Source: Sphaerisporangium perillae (GTDB taxonomy: Bacteria; Actinomycetota; Actinomycetes; Streptosporangiales; Streptosporangiaceae). Taken from it: a stretch of 64,000 bases of DNA. The notes under the pieces were generated by a model. The model made no database searches, was not told the DNA's origin, and worked only from the letters and a program-made list of their open reading frames with translations. The stretch is from assembly GCF_023276435.1 (NCBI RefSeq), contig NZ_JALLPO010000041.1, positions 1 through 64,000 of the forward strand, in the 5' to 3' direction. The first letter of the stretch is position 1; each line of letters opens with the position of its first letter. A program made the position numbers and the translations under genes. Positions 12,670-22,734 of this stretch are shown here, one piece after another.

Positions 12670-13248
12670 GTGGAACCGCCTCCTGTTGTCTGTGCTGTGT
12701 CCTGATCGCGGTCGTCATCCCGGCTGGGCCGCCGTTGATTCAAGTGTTCACTCTCCCGCACGGGAGCACCGCGAGAACCCTTCTATGGGTCTTGAGTTCT
12801 TAGTAGAGAGAGATACAGGTCATCTCATTAGGGGGCGTGGATACTGTGGAAGACGGGTGTCTTCCCAGCTCAGCGCCGATTTTTTGTCCACCGCGCCTGT
12901 GGGCGGGCGGTGGGTTTCCCGGCCGCGCCTGGGGACGGACGAGCGTTGCACACAGGCCGTCCCCAGTTTCCGGGGTCTTCATCCACTGGTCATCCACGAG
13001 GTTTCCACGGGTTATCCACGGGGTAGAAGAGGTGCTCGGGCAGGTGTTCCGACCCTACCCACAGGGCGTCCCCAGGTCGTCCACCAGTGGTCCCCAGGTC
13101 TTCCCCAGGATGTCCCCAGAGTTGTCCCCAGCGCCTGACGCGGAGTTTCCCGACCGGTCGCTTGCTTGTTCGGCCGCCGGCGGTGGTTTTCCCGCCATTC
13201 ACCTGCCCTGAGCCCCGATCCACAGAGATATCCACAGGCTGTGGATCA
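12670..13248. other. oriC: Chromosomal replication origin oriC (dnaN-dnaA gap)
   Basis: A 579-base non-coding gap between dnaN and dnaA, the standard actinobacterial origin position, filled with DnaA boxes and degenerate boxes. Clear ones are TTGTCCACC (12894-12902), TTATCCACG (13012-13020) and TTGTCCCCA (13122-13130). TATCCACAG and the inverted TGTGGATCA (13240-13248) abut the dnaA stop. Further NTCATCCAC and TCCCCAG relatives lie at 12979-13130. Most match 7-8 of 9 consensus positions, as reported for Streptomyces origins with many weak boxes. An A/T-richer stretch near 12795-12835 is a possible unwinding site. No gene is visible. Confidence 0.85.
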
Positions 13249-15300
13249 TCAGGAGTTGCGAGAGTTCTGTTTGATGCGGTTCGTCAGCTCTGTGACCTGG
13301 TTGTACATCGACCGCCGCTCGGCCATCAGCGAGCGGATCTTGCGCTCGGCGTGCATGACGGTCGTATGGTCACGCCCGCCGAACTGCTGGCCGATCTTGG
13401 GGAGGGACAGGTCGGTGAGCTCGCGGGCGAGGTACATGGCGATCTGCCGGGCCGTCACCAGCACGCGCGAGCGAGAGCTGCCGCACAGATCGTCGATCGA
13501 CAGCCCGAAATAGGCCGCCGTCTGCGCCATGATCGTGGCGATGGTGATCTCGGTGCTGGAGTCCTCGGTGATGAGGTCCTTGAGCACGACCTCCGCGAGC
13601 TGCAGGTCCACGGACTGCCGGTTCAGGCTGGCGAACGCCGTCACCCGGATGAGCGCCCCCTCCAGCTCCCGGATGTTCGTGGAGATCTTGCTCGCGATGT
13701 ACTCCAGCACGTCGCCGGGGGCCGCGAGCCCCTCCTGGATCGCCTTCTTCCGCAGGATCGCGATGCGCGTCTCCAGCTCGGGAGGCTGGACGTCGGTGAT
13801 CAGACCCCACTCGAAGCGGTTGCGGAGCCGGTCCTCCAGCGTCACCAGCTGCTTGGGCGCCCGGTCACTGGAGATGACGATCTGCTTGTTGGCGTTGTGC
13901 AGCGTATTGAAGGTGTGGAAGAACTCCTCCTGCGTCTGCTCCTTGCCCTCCAGGAACTGGATGTCGTCCACAAGCAGGATGTCCACCGCGCGATACCGGG
14001 CGCGGAACCCGTCGGCCTTGTGGTCGCGGATCGAGTTGATGAAGTCGTTCGTGAACTCCTCGGAGCTGACGTACCGCACGCGGGCACCGTCGTACAGCCG
14101 CTGCGCGTAGTGCCCGATCGCGTGGAGGAGGTGGGTCTTGCCCAGGCCCGAGTCGCCGTAGATGAACAGCGGGTTGTACGCCTTGGCCGGCGCCTCGGCG
14201 ACCGCGACGGCGGCCGCGTGCGCGAACCGGTTGGAGGCGCCGATGACGAAGGTCTCGAAGGTGTATTTGGGGTTCAGCCTGGCCGGCTCGCTCGGCTTGC
14301 CGCCGCGGCCGTCCCATCGGTTCTGCACCGGGCGGTCGTAGGCCTCCGGCTCCGGGCGGGGACGCGGAGACGGGCTCTCCGGCCTGCCGGAATACGGAGG
14401 TTGTCCACCGAAGCCGCCCGTCTGTGGTGGATAAGGACGCGCCCCGTCGCTCTGGGGATACGGCTGGGACGACTCGCCGCGCGGATACGGCTGCGAGCCC
14501 TCCGCGCGCTGGAACGGCTGCTGGCTCTCACCGCGCTGGAACGGCTGCGCGCCGTCCCCATGCGCGTACGGCTGGGACGGTTCGCCGCGGGGGAAAGCCT
14601 GCTGGCCGTCCCCGCCCGGATACGACTGCGCGGGCTCGCCGCGCTGGTACGGCTGGGAGCCGTCGCCGCGGGGATACGGCTGGGACGCGGGCGCCTCCTG
14701 CTGGGGAGGCTGCGCCTTCTCCTGGCCGGTCTGGCCCTGCTGGCCGGGGAAGCCCTCGGCGTTCTGGTAGCCGTCCTGCCGATAGGGCTGCGAAGGGCCC
14801 GCCGGGGTGCCTCCGTAGGAATCCTCAGAGCCATTCCCATAGGGATAGGAGTAAGGCTGGCCCTGTGGCCTGTTCTGTGGATAGTCGGTGGAAACTCCCT
14901 GGTCCGGAAAGGGCTGCTGGCCCATGGAACCCGGCCGGCCAGGCTGTCCGTACCCCGGCTGAGGCTGTCCACCATGGGGATAACCGGAGGCGGGCGCCTG
15001 GGGATATCCCTCCGTGCCCGGGCTCTGGGGGTCCCCCGCGCCGGCGACCGGGTCGACCATGACGGCCACCCTCATCGGCCGGCCGAACTCCTGCGAGAGC
15101 GCCTGCGCGATCAGCGGGCGGAGCTTGGTCTCCAGGACGTCCTTGGCGAAGTCGTTGGGTGCGGCGAGGATGATCGTGTCGTTCACGAGGCCGAAAGGCC
15201 GGGTCATGTTCAGCCACGCGCGCTGCTGAGGCGGAACGCTGCCCTCGGCGAAGCTTTCCAGCGCCCGAGCCCACAATGGGCCGAGGTCGACGCCATCCAT
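13249..15300 (-). CDS. dnaA: Chromosomal replication initiator DnaA
   Basis: 683 residues from ATG 15300, eight bases after GGGAGGAGGGG; the frame stays open upstream but without a start signal. Domain I occupies about 1-88 ([17 protein letters not shown]). An unusually long linker (about 90-338) is rich in Gln, Pro, Gly and Tyr and contains about nine tandem units of the SQPYPRGDG / AQPFQRGES type. The AAA+ domain III has Walker [17 protein letters not shown] and Walker [19 protein letters not shown]. Domain IV has the DNA-binding signature [14 protein letters not shown]. It binds the boxes in oriC and in its own upstream region, implying autoregulation. Confidence 0.98.
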   Translation of the reverse strand: MDGVDLGPLWARALESFAEGSVPPQQRAWLNMTRPFGLVNDTIILAAPNDFAKDVLETKLRPLIAQALSQEFGRPMRVAVMVDPVAGAGDPQSPGTEGYPQAPASGYPHGGQPQPGYGQPGRPGSMGQQPFPDQGVSTDYPQNRPQGQPYSYPYGNGSEDSYGGTPAGPSQPYRQDGYQNAEGFPGQQGQTGQEKAQPPQQEAPASQPYPRGDGSQPYQRGEPAQSYPGGDGQQAFPRGEPSQPYAHGDGAQPFQRGESQQPFQRAEGSQPYPRGESSQPYPQSDGARPYPPQTGGFGGQPPYSGRPESPSPRPRPEPEAYDRPVQNRWDGRGGKPSEPARLNPKYTFETFVIGASNRFAHAAAVAVAEAPAKAYNPLFIYGDSGLGKTHLLHAIGHYAQRLYDGARVRYVSSEEFTNDFINSIRDHKADGFRARYRAVDILLVDDIQFLEGKEQTQEEFFHTFNTLHNANKQIVISSDRAPKQLVTLEDRLRNRFEWGLITDVQPPELETRIAILRKKAIQEGLAAPGDVLEYIASKISTNIRELEGALIRVTAFASLNRQSVDLQLAEVVLKDLITEDSSTEITIATIMAQTAAYFGLSIDDLCGSSRSRVLVTARQIAMYLARELTDLSLPKIGQQFGGRDHTTVMHAERKIRSLMAERRSMYNQVTELTNRIKQNSRNS

Positions 15301-15350
15301 TGGTCGGCCCCTCCTCCCTAACGCGGCCCCCGCACGCACGCCGCGATCCG

Positions 15351-15601
15351 TTTTCCACATGGACGCCTGCCGGAGCATGCTCCGTCGGCGCCGGGCCTCG
15401 CGGCTGTCCCCACAGCGTTGTCCGCAGGCTGCCTCCGGTGGTCCACAACGGGTCCACACGCGGTCCACAGAGTGTCCACAGGGGCCACTCGTGGTCCACA
15501 ACCCTTTCAGACGCGCTGCCAAGCACATCGGTGAGATGGAGGGAAGGTCCGGAGGGCCGACAGTAGCGCTGTGCACATCCCTGTTCAAGACGTTGTCCAC
15601 A
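15351..15601. promoter_or_regulatory. DnaA-box cluster upstream of dnaA
   Basis: The 615-base dnaA-rpmH gap holds no gene. It contains a perfect box TTGTCCACA (15593-15601), TTTTCCACA (15351-15359) and a run of near boxes ending in GTCCACA between 15440 and 15502, five of them spaced about 10-20 bases apart. This is likely the dnaA promoter region under autoregulation, and possibly part of an extended origin. Promoter hexamers were not assigned. Confidence 0.7.
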
Positions 15602-15915
15602 GCCTAGTGGCAGGCTGGGGGCAGCATGGTGCACATACTGTGGATGACGCGGCGGCGGTGGATAGAGCCCCTGTGGAATAGTGGAAAACCAGAGACGGCC
15701 GACCTGCGCTGGACCTGCCATCGGCATCGCCGGCCGGTCCAGGGAGGGTCTCCGCCCCCTGTTCCGGTTTGACCTCCGGCCTGCTGGCCCCGTAACGTAC
15801 GACGGTCGGCTTGTCGCGCGACGGCACTTTGGCGTGCCCACGCATTCGACAGGCCTAGCCCTGTGTGTCAATCGCTCGCACCGTGTGCGGGTGAACTCAA
15901 GCCTGGAGCCCACTC

Positions 15916-16053
15916 GTGAGCAAGCGTACTTTCCAGCCGAACAACCGTCGTCGCGCGAAGACCCACGGCTTCCGGCTGCGCATGCGCACGCGGGCCGGCC
16001 GCGCCATCCTCGCCGCCCGTCGTCGCAAGGGCCGCGCGGAGCTGTCCGCCTGA
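15916..16053 (+). CDS. rpmH: 50S ribosomal protein L34
   Basis: 45 residues, very basic, beginning [19 protein letters not shown] and ending [11 protein letters not shown], the typical bL34 sequence. GTG start at 15916 with GGAG seven bases upstream. It opens the plus-strand operon diverging from dnaA, followed by rnpA as in almost all bacteria. Confidence 0.98.
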   Translation: MSKRTFQPNNRRRAKTHGFRLRMRTRAGRAILAARRRKGRAELSA

Positions 16054-16153
16054 CAGCGCGGAGCGCCCGGTGCGTGCTTCCCTCGCCCGTCGGAACTGAC
16101 CGGCGGGCGATAGCCGTGCCCGGGCTCTTGTCCGTCTGAAAGCAGGTCCAATC

Positions 16154-16546
16154 GTGCTGCCGTCCGCCTCCCGCATGCGCAGTGCCGAGGAGTTCGCGAG
16201 CGCGATCCGGAAGGGAAGGCGCGCCGGACGTCCCACCCTGGTCGCCCACCTCGGCGAGCGAGGCGATCCCCACGATCCGCCTCTGGTCGGGTTCGTGGTC
16301 AGCAAGGCCGTCGGTGGCGCGGTCGTCAGGAACCAGGTCAAGCGCCGGCTCCGGCACCTGATGCGCGACCGCCTGCACTCGCTGCCGCGAGGTAGCCTGC
16401 TTGTTGTACGCGCCAATCCACAGGCGGCGTCCGCGCGAAGCGAGCACCTCGCCGCCGAGCTCGACGTCGCGCTGGACCGATTGATCGGACGGCGGGCGCC
16501 TGGGCGACGGTCCGATCGCCCGGCCGCGACGGATGGACAGGCATGA
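16154..16546 (+). CDS. rnpA: Ribonuclease P protein component
   Basis: 130 residues. Basic protein cofactor of the RNase P ribozyme, which trims 5' leaders from tRNA precursors. The RNR signature is present as [18 protein letters not shown], preceded by [14 protein letters not shown] start at 16154. The stop overlaps the yidD start (ATGA). Confidence 0.96.
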   Translation: MLPSASRMRSAEEFASAIRKGRRAGRPTLVAHLGERGDPHDPPLVGFVVSKAVGGAVVRNQVKRRLRHLMRDRLHSLPRGSLLVVRANPQAASARSEHLAAELDVALDRLIGRRAPGRRSDRPAATDGQA

Positions 16547-16899
16547 CTACCGGTGACCCAGCGGCGAGAGAGCGGGACGCGGGCCGAGCGGATCTCCCTC
16601 TGCCGAGCGTGATCGTGAGTGAGGAGCGGCGGCCCCGCGAGATCTCCGCCGGCGCTCGCATTCTGATGGCTCCGATCCGGTTCTATCGAGCCTTCATAAG
16701 CCCCCTCCTTGGGCCGCGATGCCGCTTCGAACCGTCCTGCAGCGCCTATGGCCTCGAAGCGATCGCCGTCCACGGCGCGCTACGAGGGCTGTGGCTGACC
16801 GCCAGGCGAATCGGGCGTTGCCACCCCTTCCACCCGGGAGGTTACGACCCGGTGCCTCCGCGCCCGGTCCGGTCCCACGACGAAACGCAAGGGAGCTAG
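16543..16899 (+). CDS. yidD: Membrane protein insertion efficiency factor YidD
   Basis: 118 residues with an N-terminal extension of about 38 residues before the conserved core ([44 protein letters not shown]). The conserved cysteines and the HPFHPGG motif are intact. It assists YidC-dependent insertion of membrane proteins at the inner membrane face. The ATG overlaps the rnpA stop; yidC begins five bases after its stop. Confidence 0.94.
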   Translation: MTTGDPAARERDAGRADLPLPSVIVSEERRPREISAGARILMAPIRFYRAFISPLLGPRCRFEPSCSAYGLEAIAVHGALRGLWLTARRIGRCHPFHPGGYDPVPPRPVRSHDETQGS

Positions 16900-16903
16900 C
16901 TCG

Positions 16904-17863
16904 GTGGAGCTGACATTCCTGGAGCCGCTGTATACAGCTGTCGCTACGGTGATCGCCTGGATCCACGCGGCGTACAGCATCATCATTCCCCCCGACAACG
17001 GGCTTAACTGGGCTTTGACCATCATCACGCTCACCGTGCTGATGCGTCTGCTGATCTTCCCGCTGTTCCTTAAGCAGATGCGCTCCTCGAAGAAGATGCA
17101 GGAGCTCGCGCCGAAGGTTCAAGAGCTGCGCAAGAAGTACAAGAACGACAAGCAGCGCATGAACCAGGAGGTCATGAAGGTCTACCAGACGGCGGGGGCC
17201 AATCCTCTCGGCGGCTGCCTGCCTGTCGTGGCCCAGTTCCCGATCTTCATCTCGGTGTTCACCGTGCTGCGTGCGATCGCGGAGGACAAGGCCGCGCATG
17301 GCATGACCCAGCAGCTGGTGGACAGCGCGCGTGCCGCGCATATCTTCGGCGCGCCGATCCCCGCGACCTTCTTCACCAGCAGCGCGGAGATCCAGGCCCT
17401 CGGCGCCGACCCGATCGTCACGAAGATCATCCTTGGTATCTTCGTCGCGATCAGCTCCACCACGACCTTCCTCACGGTGCGGCAGAGCGTCACGCGTTCC
17501 ATGGCGCAGATGCCGGACAACCCCATGGCGCAGCAGCAGAAGATCCTCATGTACATCTCGCCGCTGTTCGCGATCTTCAGCTTGAACTTCGCTCTCGGGC
17601 TTATCCTTTACTGGGTCACCACCAACCTGTGGACCCTCGGTCAGCAACACTGGTTCTACAGTCGGCACCCGATGCCGGTTGTGGACGCCAAGGGCAACGT
17701 GGTGGAGCCCGAGCCCAAGCCCGGGCTGCTGAGCAAGATCCTGCCTGGCAAGGTGGCCAAGGAGCCCGCTGACGAGCCTCCGCCCGAGCCCGAGCAGAAG
17801 ATCATTCGACAGCAGCCCACGCGGCAGCCGCGCAGCAAGCGCACAGGTAGCAAGAAGCCGTAG
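16904..17863 (+). CDS. yidC: Membrane protein insertase YidC
   Basis: 319 residues, the Gram-positive/Oxa1-like length without the large periplasmic domain. GTG start at 16904. The first segment is near ALTIITLTVLMRLLIFPL, followed by the basic cytoplasmic loop with conserved KQMRSSKKMQELAPKVQEL and ANPLGGCLPVVAQFPIF. About five membrane segments are seen. The C-terminal tail (from about 265) is charged and Pro/Lys-rich. It inserts and folds inner-membrane proteins with or without SecYEG. Confidence 0.96.
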   Translation: MELTFLEPLYTAVATVIAWIHAAYSIIIPPDNGLNWALTIITLTVLMRLLIFPLFLKQMRSSKKMQELAPKVQELRKKYKNDKQRMNQEVMKVYQTAGANPLGGCLPVVAQFPIFISVFTVLRAIAEDKAAHGMTQQLVDSARAAHIFGAPIPATFFTSSAEIQALGADPIVTKIILGIFVAISSTTTFLTVRQSVTRSMAQMPDNPMAQQQKILMYISPLFAIFSLNFALGLILYWVTTNLWTLGQQHWFYSRHPMPVVDAKGNVVEPEPKPGLLSKILPGKVAKEPADEPPPEPEQKIIRQQPTRQPRSKRTGSKKP

Positions 17864-17890
17864 CCGGTTGTCTTAAAGGAGAGTCCGGAC

Positions 17891-18391
17891 GTGACCGAAG
17901 TCAACGAGGAGCAGGCCCCGAAGGCCGCGCCCGACATCGCCGCTCTGGAGCAGGAGGGCGAGATCGCGGCCGACTACCTCGAAGGTCTGCTGGACATCGC
18001 CGACCTCGACGGCGACATCGACATGGATGTCGAAGGCGACCGCGCCCTCGTGTCGATCGTTGACATCAAGGGAAATGACCTCGTCGGCGCCAACGGCGAA
18101 GTGCTCGAGGCGCTGCAGGAACTCACCCGCCTCGCCGTGCACCGGCGTACGGGCGAGCGCTCGCGCCTGATGCTCGACGTCGCCGGCTACCGCCAGGGGC
18201 GGCGCGTGGAGCTGAGCAAGCTCGGCGCCAAGGCGGCGGAGGACGTCAAGCGCTCGGGTGAGGCCAAGCCTCTCCAGCCGATGACGCCGTTCGAGCGCAA
18301 GATCGTGCATGACGCCGTCGCCGCGGCGGGGCTGAGGAGCGAGTCCGAGGGCGAGGAGCCCGAGCGCTACGTCGTGGTCCTCCCCGCCTGA
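17891..18391 (+). CDS. R3H/KH domain RNA-binding protein (Jag/KhpB-like)
   Basis: 166 residues. A KH-type domain (about 35-110, with GNDLVGANGEVLEALQELT) is followed by an R3H domain ending FERKIVHDAVAAAG ... YVVVLP. The N-terminal Jag_N domain of Firmicutes KhpB is absent, as usual in Actinobacteria. GTG start at 17891 preceded by AAAGGAGAG. It probably binds RNA, with proposed links to cell envelope growth in other bacteria. Last gene before a strong terminator, so the rpmH-to-jag run may form one transcription unit. Confidence 0.92.
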   Translation: MTEVNEEQAPKAAPDIAALEQEGEIAADYLEGLLDIADLDGDIDMDVEGDRALVSIVDIKGNDLVGANGEVLEALQELTRLAVHRRTGERSRLMLDVAGYRQGRRVELSKLGAKAAEDVKRSGEAKPLQPMTPFERKIVHDAVAAAGLRSESEGEEPERYVVVLPA

Positions 18392-18488
18392 CGGCGCCGG
18401 CCGCGACTCCCGCGCGGCGCGAGGCCGCCCAGCGGGTGCCTTGCCCCGACCGGCGGAGAACCTCGCGGATGTGACAGGTCGTGTTAAT

Positions 18489-18518
18489 GGGCCGCCGATC
18501 CACCTGGATCGGCGGCCC
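18489..18518 (+). terminator. Terminator after jag
   Basis: A perfect 13-bp stem (GGGCCGCCGATCC/GGATCGGCGGCCC) with a 4-base loop, about 100 bases after the jag stop. Strong GC hairpin with little T run. The rest of the 18392-18809 gap shows no gene. Confidence 0.7.
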
Positions 18519-18809
18519 TACGGCTGTCCGGACCCTTCCGAGGTGGTCGAGCCGGGCGATCCGATGCGTCACTCCTGTTGTAGTGCCGCGGCGGCCCGTG
18601 CCCGCGACGGCTCGTGCCCGCTTTCCGTGATCACTTCCCGATCTTTGAGGGCTGCTGACGCGATCTTGCCTTCCCCCTGCCTGAGGGGCTTCTCGTACTC
18701 GCCGGGAAAGGGGGCCGTCGCCGGCCGCTCCGACGCGTCGAACCGAGGAGGACTGCCGGGAGGGCTACCCTTACGCGGAGATGTTGTGACCGTTCTAGTT
18801 GAGTGAGTG

Positions 18810-19499
18810 ATGGCGGAAAGCGACGAGCTGCCCGACGCGCCCGATGTTGCGCGCGCGGTTTTCACCGGCGAGGCATGGCCACGGGCCCAGGCGTTCGCGG
18901 AGATGCTGGCAGGCCCCGGGGTCGTGCGAGGGCTGCTGGGACCGAGGGAGATCCCTCGCATCTGGGACCGGCACCTGCTCAACTGCGCCGTGGTCGCCGA
19001 AGCGGTGCCCGAGGGCGCCCACCTCGTCGACATCGGCTCCGGCGCCGGGCTGCCCGGCATCGTCCTGGCGATCGTACGGCCGGACGTGACGGTGACCCTT
19101 CTGGAGCCGCTGCTCCGCAGGACGACGTTCCTGGAGCAGTGCGTGGACGAGTTGAAGCTGACCAACGTGGAGGTGCTGCGCGGACGCGCGGAGGAACTGG
19201 TGGGCAAGCGGGTGTTCGACGTCGCGTCCGCTCGCGCCGTCGCACCGCTCGACCGTCTCCTTACGTGGTCGATGCCCCTTCTTCACGAAGGCGGCCAGCT
19301 TCTGGCGATGAAGGGAGAGCGTGCCGCCGAAGAACTCGACGCCGCGGAGCAGCAATTGCGGGCATACGGGGTGCAGACTGCCGAGCTTGTCACGGTCGGG
19401 CGCGGTAAGGTCGATCCGCCCGCGACTCTCGTCCGGGTGGTCGCCGGACGCTCGCCAGCTCGAAGTGCTCAGGGTGCGCGGCGCCGACGGAAGAGGTGA
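18810..19499 (+). CDS. rsmG: 16S rRNA (guanine-527-N7)-methyltransferase
   Basis: 229 residues from ATG 18810 (a GTG three bases earlier is also possible). S-adenosylmethionine-dependent methylation of G527 in 16S rRNA. The SAM-binding loop is VDIGSGAGLPGIVLAIV, followed by VTLLEPLLRRTTFLEQ; the conserved SARAVAPLDRLLTW is present. Its stop overlaps the GTG at 19496, which may start parA. Loss of RsmG gives low-level streptomycin resistance in other Actinobacteria; this copy looks intact. Confidence 0.95.
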   Translation: MAESDELPDAPDVARAVFTGEAWPRAQAFAEMLAGPGVVRGLLGPREIPRIWDRHLLNCAVVAEAVPEGAHLVDIGSGAGLPGIVLAIVRPDVTVTLLEPLLRRTTFLEQCVDELKLTNVEVLRGRAEELVGKRVFDVASARAVAPLDRLLTWSMPLLHEGGQLLAMKGERAAEELDAAEQQLRAYGVQTAELVTVGRGKVDPPATLVRVVAGRSPARSAQGARRRRKR

Positions 19500-20572
19500 C
19501 GGGTATGCCGGATACGGCAGGCGGCCTTGGCTGGCCGGCTGGTCATGTCTCCGCCGCGAGCGGAAGGCCTTCGGGTCTCGGCTGGCCTACTTCCCCTGCT
19601 GCTGTCACGCCGGTTGAAAGGACGACGACCGTGTCACAGCCCCCCCTTAACCCCGGCGATTCGCCGCTGGTCCGAGAGGCGCTCAGCTCAGTGGTTTCAC
19701 GTGAAACAGCTCCATCCGCTCCCGTGGCGGCCGCTTCGATCGGCTACTCCTCATCGCTGCAGGAGGGCGACTGGCCCCGCCCCCCGAGGCAGCGGATCAT
19801 CACCATCGCCAACCAGAAGGGTGGCGTGGGCAAGACGACGACGGCCGTGAACCTCGCGGCGGGGCTGTCCATGCACGGCCAGCGGGTGCTCGTCGTCGAC
19901 CTGGACCCGCAGGGGAACGCCTCGACGGCCCTGTCCGTGGAGCACCGCGGCGACATCCCGTCCGTCTACCAGGTCCTGGTCGAAGATCTTCCCATCGGGG
20001 AGATCATCAGCCCGGTGCCCGACATGCCGAACCTGTACTGCGCTCCCGCGACCATCGGCCTGGCCGGTGCTGAGATCGAACTGGTGTCGCTCGTGGCCAG
20101 GGAGGCCCGGCTCAAGCGAGCGCTGGAGGCCTTCAACGCCATCGAGCTCGACTACATCCTCATCGACTGCCCGCCGTCGCTCGGCCTGCTCACCGTGAAC
20201 GCCATGGTGGCGGCGGAGGAGGTCATGATCCCCATCCAGTGCGAGTATTACGCGCTGGAAGGCGTCAGCCAGCTGCTGCAGAACGTCGAACTCGTCCGCG
20301 TGCACCTGAACCAGGCACTCAAGGTCTCCACGATCCTGCTCACGATGTACGACGGGCGTACGCGGCTCGCCTCCCAGGTGGCCGACGAGGTGCGCTCGCA
20401 CTTCGGCGACACGGTGCTCACCACCGTCATCCCGAGAAGCGTCCGGGTCTCGGAGGCGCCGAGCTACGGGCAATCCGTGCTGACGTACGACGCCGGCTCC
20501 AGCGGCGCCATGGCGTACATGGAGGCGGCACGGGAGATCGCCTTCCGCGCCGCGGCCGTGGCGGGAAGCTGA
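19496..20572 (+). CDS. parA: Chromosome partitioning ATPase ParA (Soj)
   Basis: Deviant Walker ATPase that with ParB and parS segregates origins. Motifs: NQKGGVGKTTTAVNLAAGL (deviant Walker A), VVDLDPQGNAST and IDCPPSLGLLT. Two starts are plausible: GTG 19496 overlapping the rsmG stop (358 residues), or GTG 19631 with a nearby GAAAGGACG (313 residues). The N-terminal 100 residues are low-complexity and contain a parS site whose bases encode the VSRET peptide. Confidence 0.96.
   Translation: MTGMPDTAGGLGWPAGHVSAASGRPSGLGWPTSPAAVTPVERTTTVSQPPLNPGDSPLVREALSSVVSRETAPSAPVAAASIGYSSSLQEGDWPRPPRQRIITIANQKGGVGKTTTAVNLAAGLSMHGQRVLVVDLDPQGNASTALSVEHRGDIPSVYQVLVEDLPIGEIISPVPDMPNLYCAPATIGLAGAEIELVSLVAREARLKRALEAFNAIELDYILIDCPPSLGLLTVNAMVAAEEVMIPIQCEYYALEGVSQLLQNVELVRVHLNQALKVSTILLTMYDGRTRLASQVADEVRSHFGDTVLTTVIPRSVRVSEAPSYGQSVLTYDAGSSGAMAYMEAAREIAFRAAAVAGS
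19694..19707. promoter_or_regulatory. parS: parS centromere site 1 (inside parA)
   Basis: Exact 14-bp palindrome GTTTCACGTGAAAC, the ParB binding and CTP-clamp loading site in Actinobacteria. It lies within the parA coding sequence and is translated as part of VSRET. Confidence 0.95.
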
Positions 20573-20716
20573 CCCCGCCCGGCAGCGGTACTCTCCTGTG
20601 GAGTGTCCCGCGCCGGGTCCGATGGTCAGGTCAGGATCAAGTGGAATACGCGGCGACAGAGGCGGTGCCGGCAGTGGCCGTCTCCGTACGAGCGAGCCGT
20701 TGGGCGAGGAGGGGTC

Positions 20717-21679
20717 GTGGGCCAGCAAAGGCGTGGTGGACTGGGGAAGGGACTCGGAGCCCTGATCCCCACCGGGCCGATCGTCGAAGTTCCGGCCGTC
20801 GTGGGAGCGGGCCCGGAGACGCAACCGGCGAATGACGGGCTGAAGCCCGTCGCAGGGGCGTACTTCCTGGAGATCCCGGTCGAAGCGATCACCCGGAACC
20901 CGCGCCAGCCCCGGGACATCTTCGACGAGGACGCCCTGCGTGAGCTCGCCGACTCCATCCGCGAGGTCGGGCTGCTCCAGCCGATCGTGGTGCGCTCGGT
21001 GGGCGGAGGACGCTACGAGCTGATCATGGGGGAGCGGCGCTGGCGGGCGTCCCAGCTTCTCGACCTGAAGGTGATCCCCGCGATCGTCCGGAGCACCCAG
21101 GACGACGAGATGCTCCGCGAGGCCCTCATCGAGAACCTCCAGCGGGAGCAGCTCAACGCGCTCGAAGAGGCCGCGGCGTACCGCCAGCTCCTGGACGACT
21201 TCGGCGCCACCCACGAGCAGCTCGCCCAGCGCGTCGGACGATCCCGCTCACACATCAGCAACACGCTCCGCCTACTCAACCTCCCCGGCAACGTCCAGGT
21301 CAGGGTGGCCGCAGGAACGATCAGCGCGGGCCACGCGCGGGCGCTGCTCACCCTCACCGACCCGGGCGCGCAGGAGCACCTCGCGAGCCGCATCGTCGCC
21401 GAGGGTCTTTCCGTACGGAGCGTGGAGGAGATCGTCTCGATGGGCGAGGCGACGGCCGCCCCCGCCCCTCGCGCCCGGCGCACGAAGGACGCCCCCGAGC
21501 CCGCACTGGCCCACCTCGCCCACCGGCTCTCCGATCACTTCGAGACGCGGGTAAAGGTCGACCTCGGCCGGCACAAGGGCCGCATCGTGGTCGAGTTCGC
21601 CACCATGGACGATCTCGAGCGCATCATCGGCGCAATGGCCCCCGAAGCCGCCAACTCCATCCACACCACCGACGACTGA
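20717..21679 (+). CDS. parB: Chromosome partitioning protein ParB
   Basis: 320 residues from GTG 20717, preceded by GAGGAGGGG; the longer frame to 20603 has no start signal. The N-terminus QQRRGGLGKGLGALIP is the typical ParA-stimulating region. The CTP-binding box is GERRWRASQLL and the next motif ENLQREQLNALEEA. The parS-reading helix-turn-helix is THEQLAQRVGRSRSHISNTL, and a C-terminal dimerisation domain follows. It loads on parS and spreads as a sliding clamp. It follows parA after 144 bases. Confidence 0.97.
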   Translation: MGQQRRGGLGKGLGALIPTGPIVEVPAVVGAGPETQPANDGLKPVAGAYFLEIPVEAITRNPRQPRDIFDEDALRELADSIREVGLLQPIVVRSVGGGRYELIMGERRWRASQLLDLKVIPAIVRSTQDDEMLREALIENLQREQLNALEEAAAYRQLLDDFGATHEQLAQRVGRSRSHISNTLRLLNLPGNVQVRVAAGTISAGHARALLTLTDPGAQEHLASRIVAEGLSVRSVEEIVSMGEATAAPAPRARRTKDAPEPALAHLAHRLSDHFETRVKVDLGRHKGRIVVEFATMDDLERIIGAMAPEAANSIHTTDD

Positions 21680-22091
21680 CCCCGGCGCTTCCCACCCACC
21701 CCGCCAATCGCCCTCCCCCAAACCCCCGCCGCCCTTCCGTCTCCGCCTCCTCCATCTCCCGCCTCGCACGGCGACCCCTCCAGCACCGGCTCACTCTCAT
21801 GTGGTGGTCCGTCCGCCGGACCCCCGATGCCGCCTCATGTGGTGGCCCGTCTGCGTCTCCTTGAGCACCGGCTCACAGCGGGGCCCTTAACCCTCTCCTC
21901 CTTCACCGCCGGACGCGGTGGCCTCTGCAGGCCCAGATGGCGATCTGTTCGCCGGAGCTTTCAGCGCCACCCCATTCCGGTGGCTTCGTCGCCGCCATCT
22001 GTGCCACCTCATACACGCGCGGCCTCGTTGTTGGTCATCTCCGACCCTCTAGCGTGGCTGGTGAGATCCCCGCCTCGCTTGGCCTGTACGT

Positions 22092-22105
22092 GTTTCACGT
22101 GAAAC
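22092..22105. promoter_or_regulatory. parS: parS site 2
   Basis: Exact GTTTCACGTGAAAC, 413 bases downstream of parB in a non-coding gap. Confidence 0.95.
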
Positions 22106-22734
22106 CACTTACCGAAGGGGCCGCCCGCTACGCGACGAGCGTCTCGCGCCCCCTTCGATGCTGAACTGTCGATCCGCCGCCCTCGGCTCGACGGGGCGGG
22201 GGAGTGCCTGGGCACCTGGACTGCGGCACATCGGTGTCGGCCGCGGCCATGTCATGGAGCCGGCCGATAGGGGCCACTCGATCGCGTCGCCCGGTGGATC
22301 GCTGCCTCATGGGTCCGCGATCGGGGCCGGCAGACCGCCTCGCGGACCGTCGGCGCCGTCTCGCTCGCCCAGCGGCCGCATGGCGGCTCATTTGTGCCAG
22401 AGCCAGTCTTCAGCCGAGATCAACGCCACCTGCTCGCATGTGCGTCCCTTGAACGCCAAGCCGTCCACCTGTCCACGCGGCCCGCCCACGCCTCCGGGGC
22501 GGCGCCGTTCCTCGGGTCGTGCGGTCCCCTTCTGTCTCTCCGCGCGCCCCTGTCCACCGGGCCCGCAGCCTTCCGCTGGTGTCCGGGCCTCCTCCCCCGC
22601 TGTGGTGTTGGATAGATCGGCGCCGCGGCGGCGGGGGTGTGGTGTGGCGGGGCCGGCGCCGGTGTACGGGGCAAGCCCTTGGTCCTCGCGTCCCGCCGGC
22701 TGGTCGGGGAGGTGCCGCCCGCCAGTTGGGGGTG

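Noticed and set aside
14825..16447. A 540-codon minus-strand frame spanning dnaA, rpmH and rnpA regions
   Set aside because: It is antisense to rpmH and rnpA, out of frame with dnaA, and crosses the dnaA promoter region.
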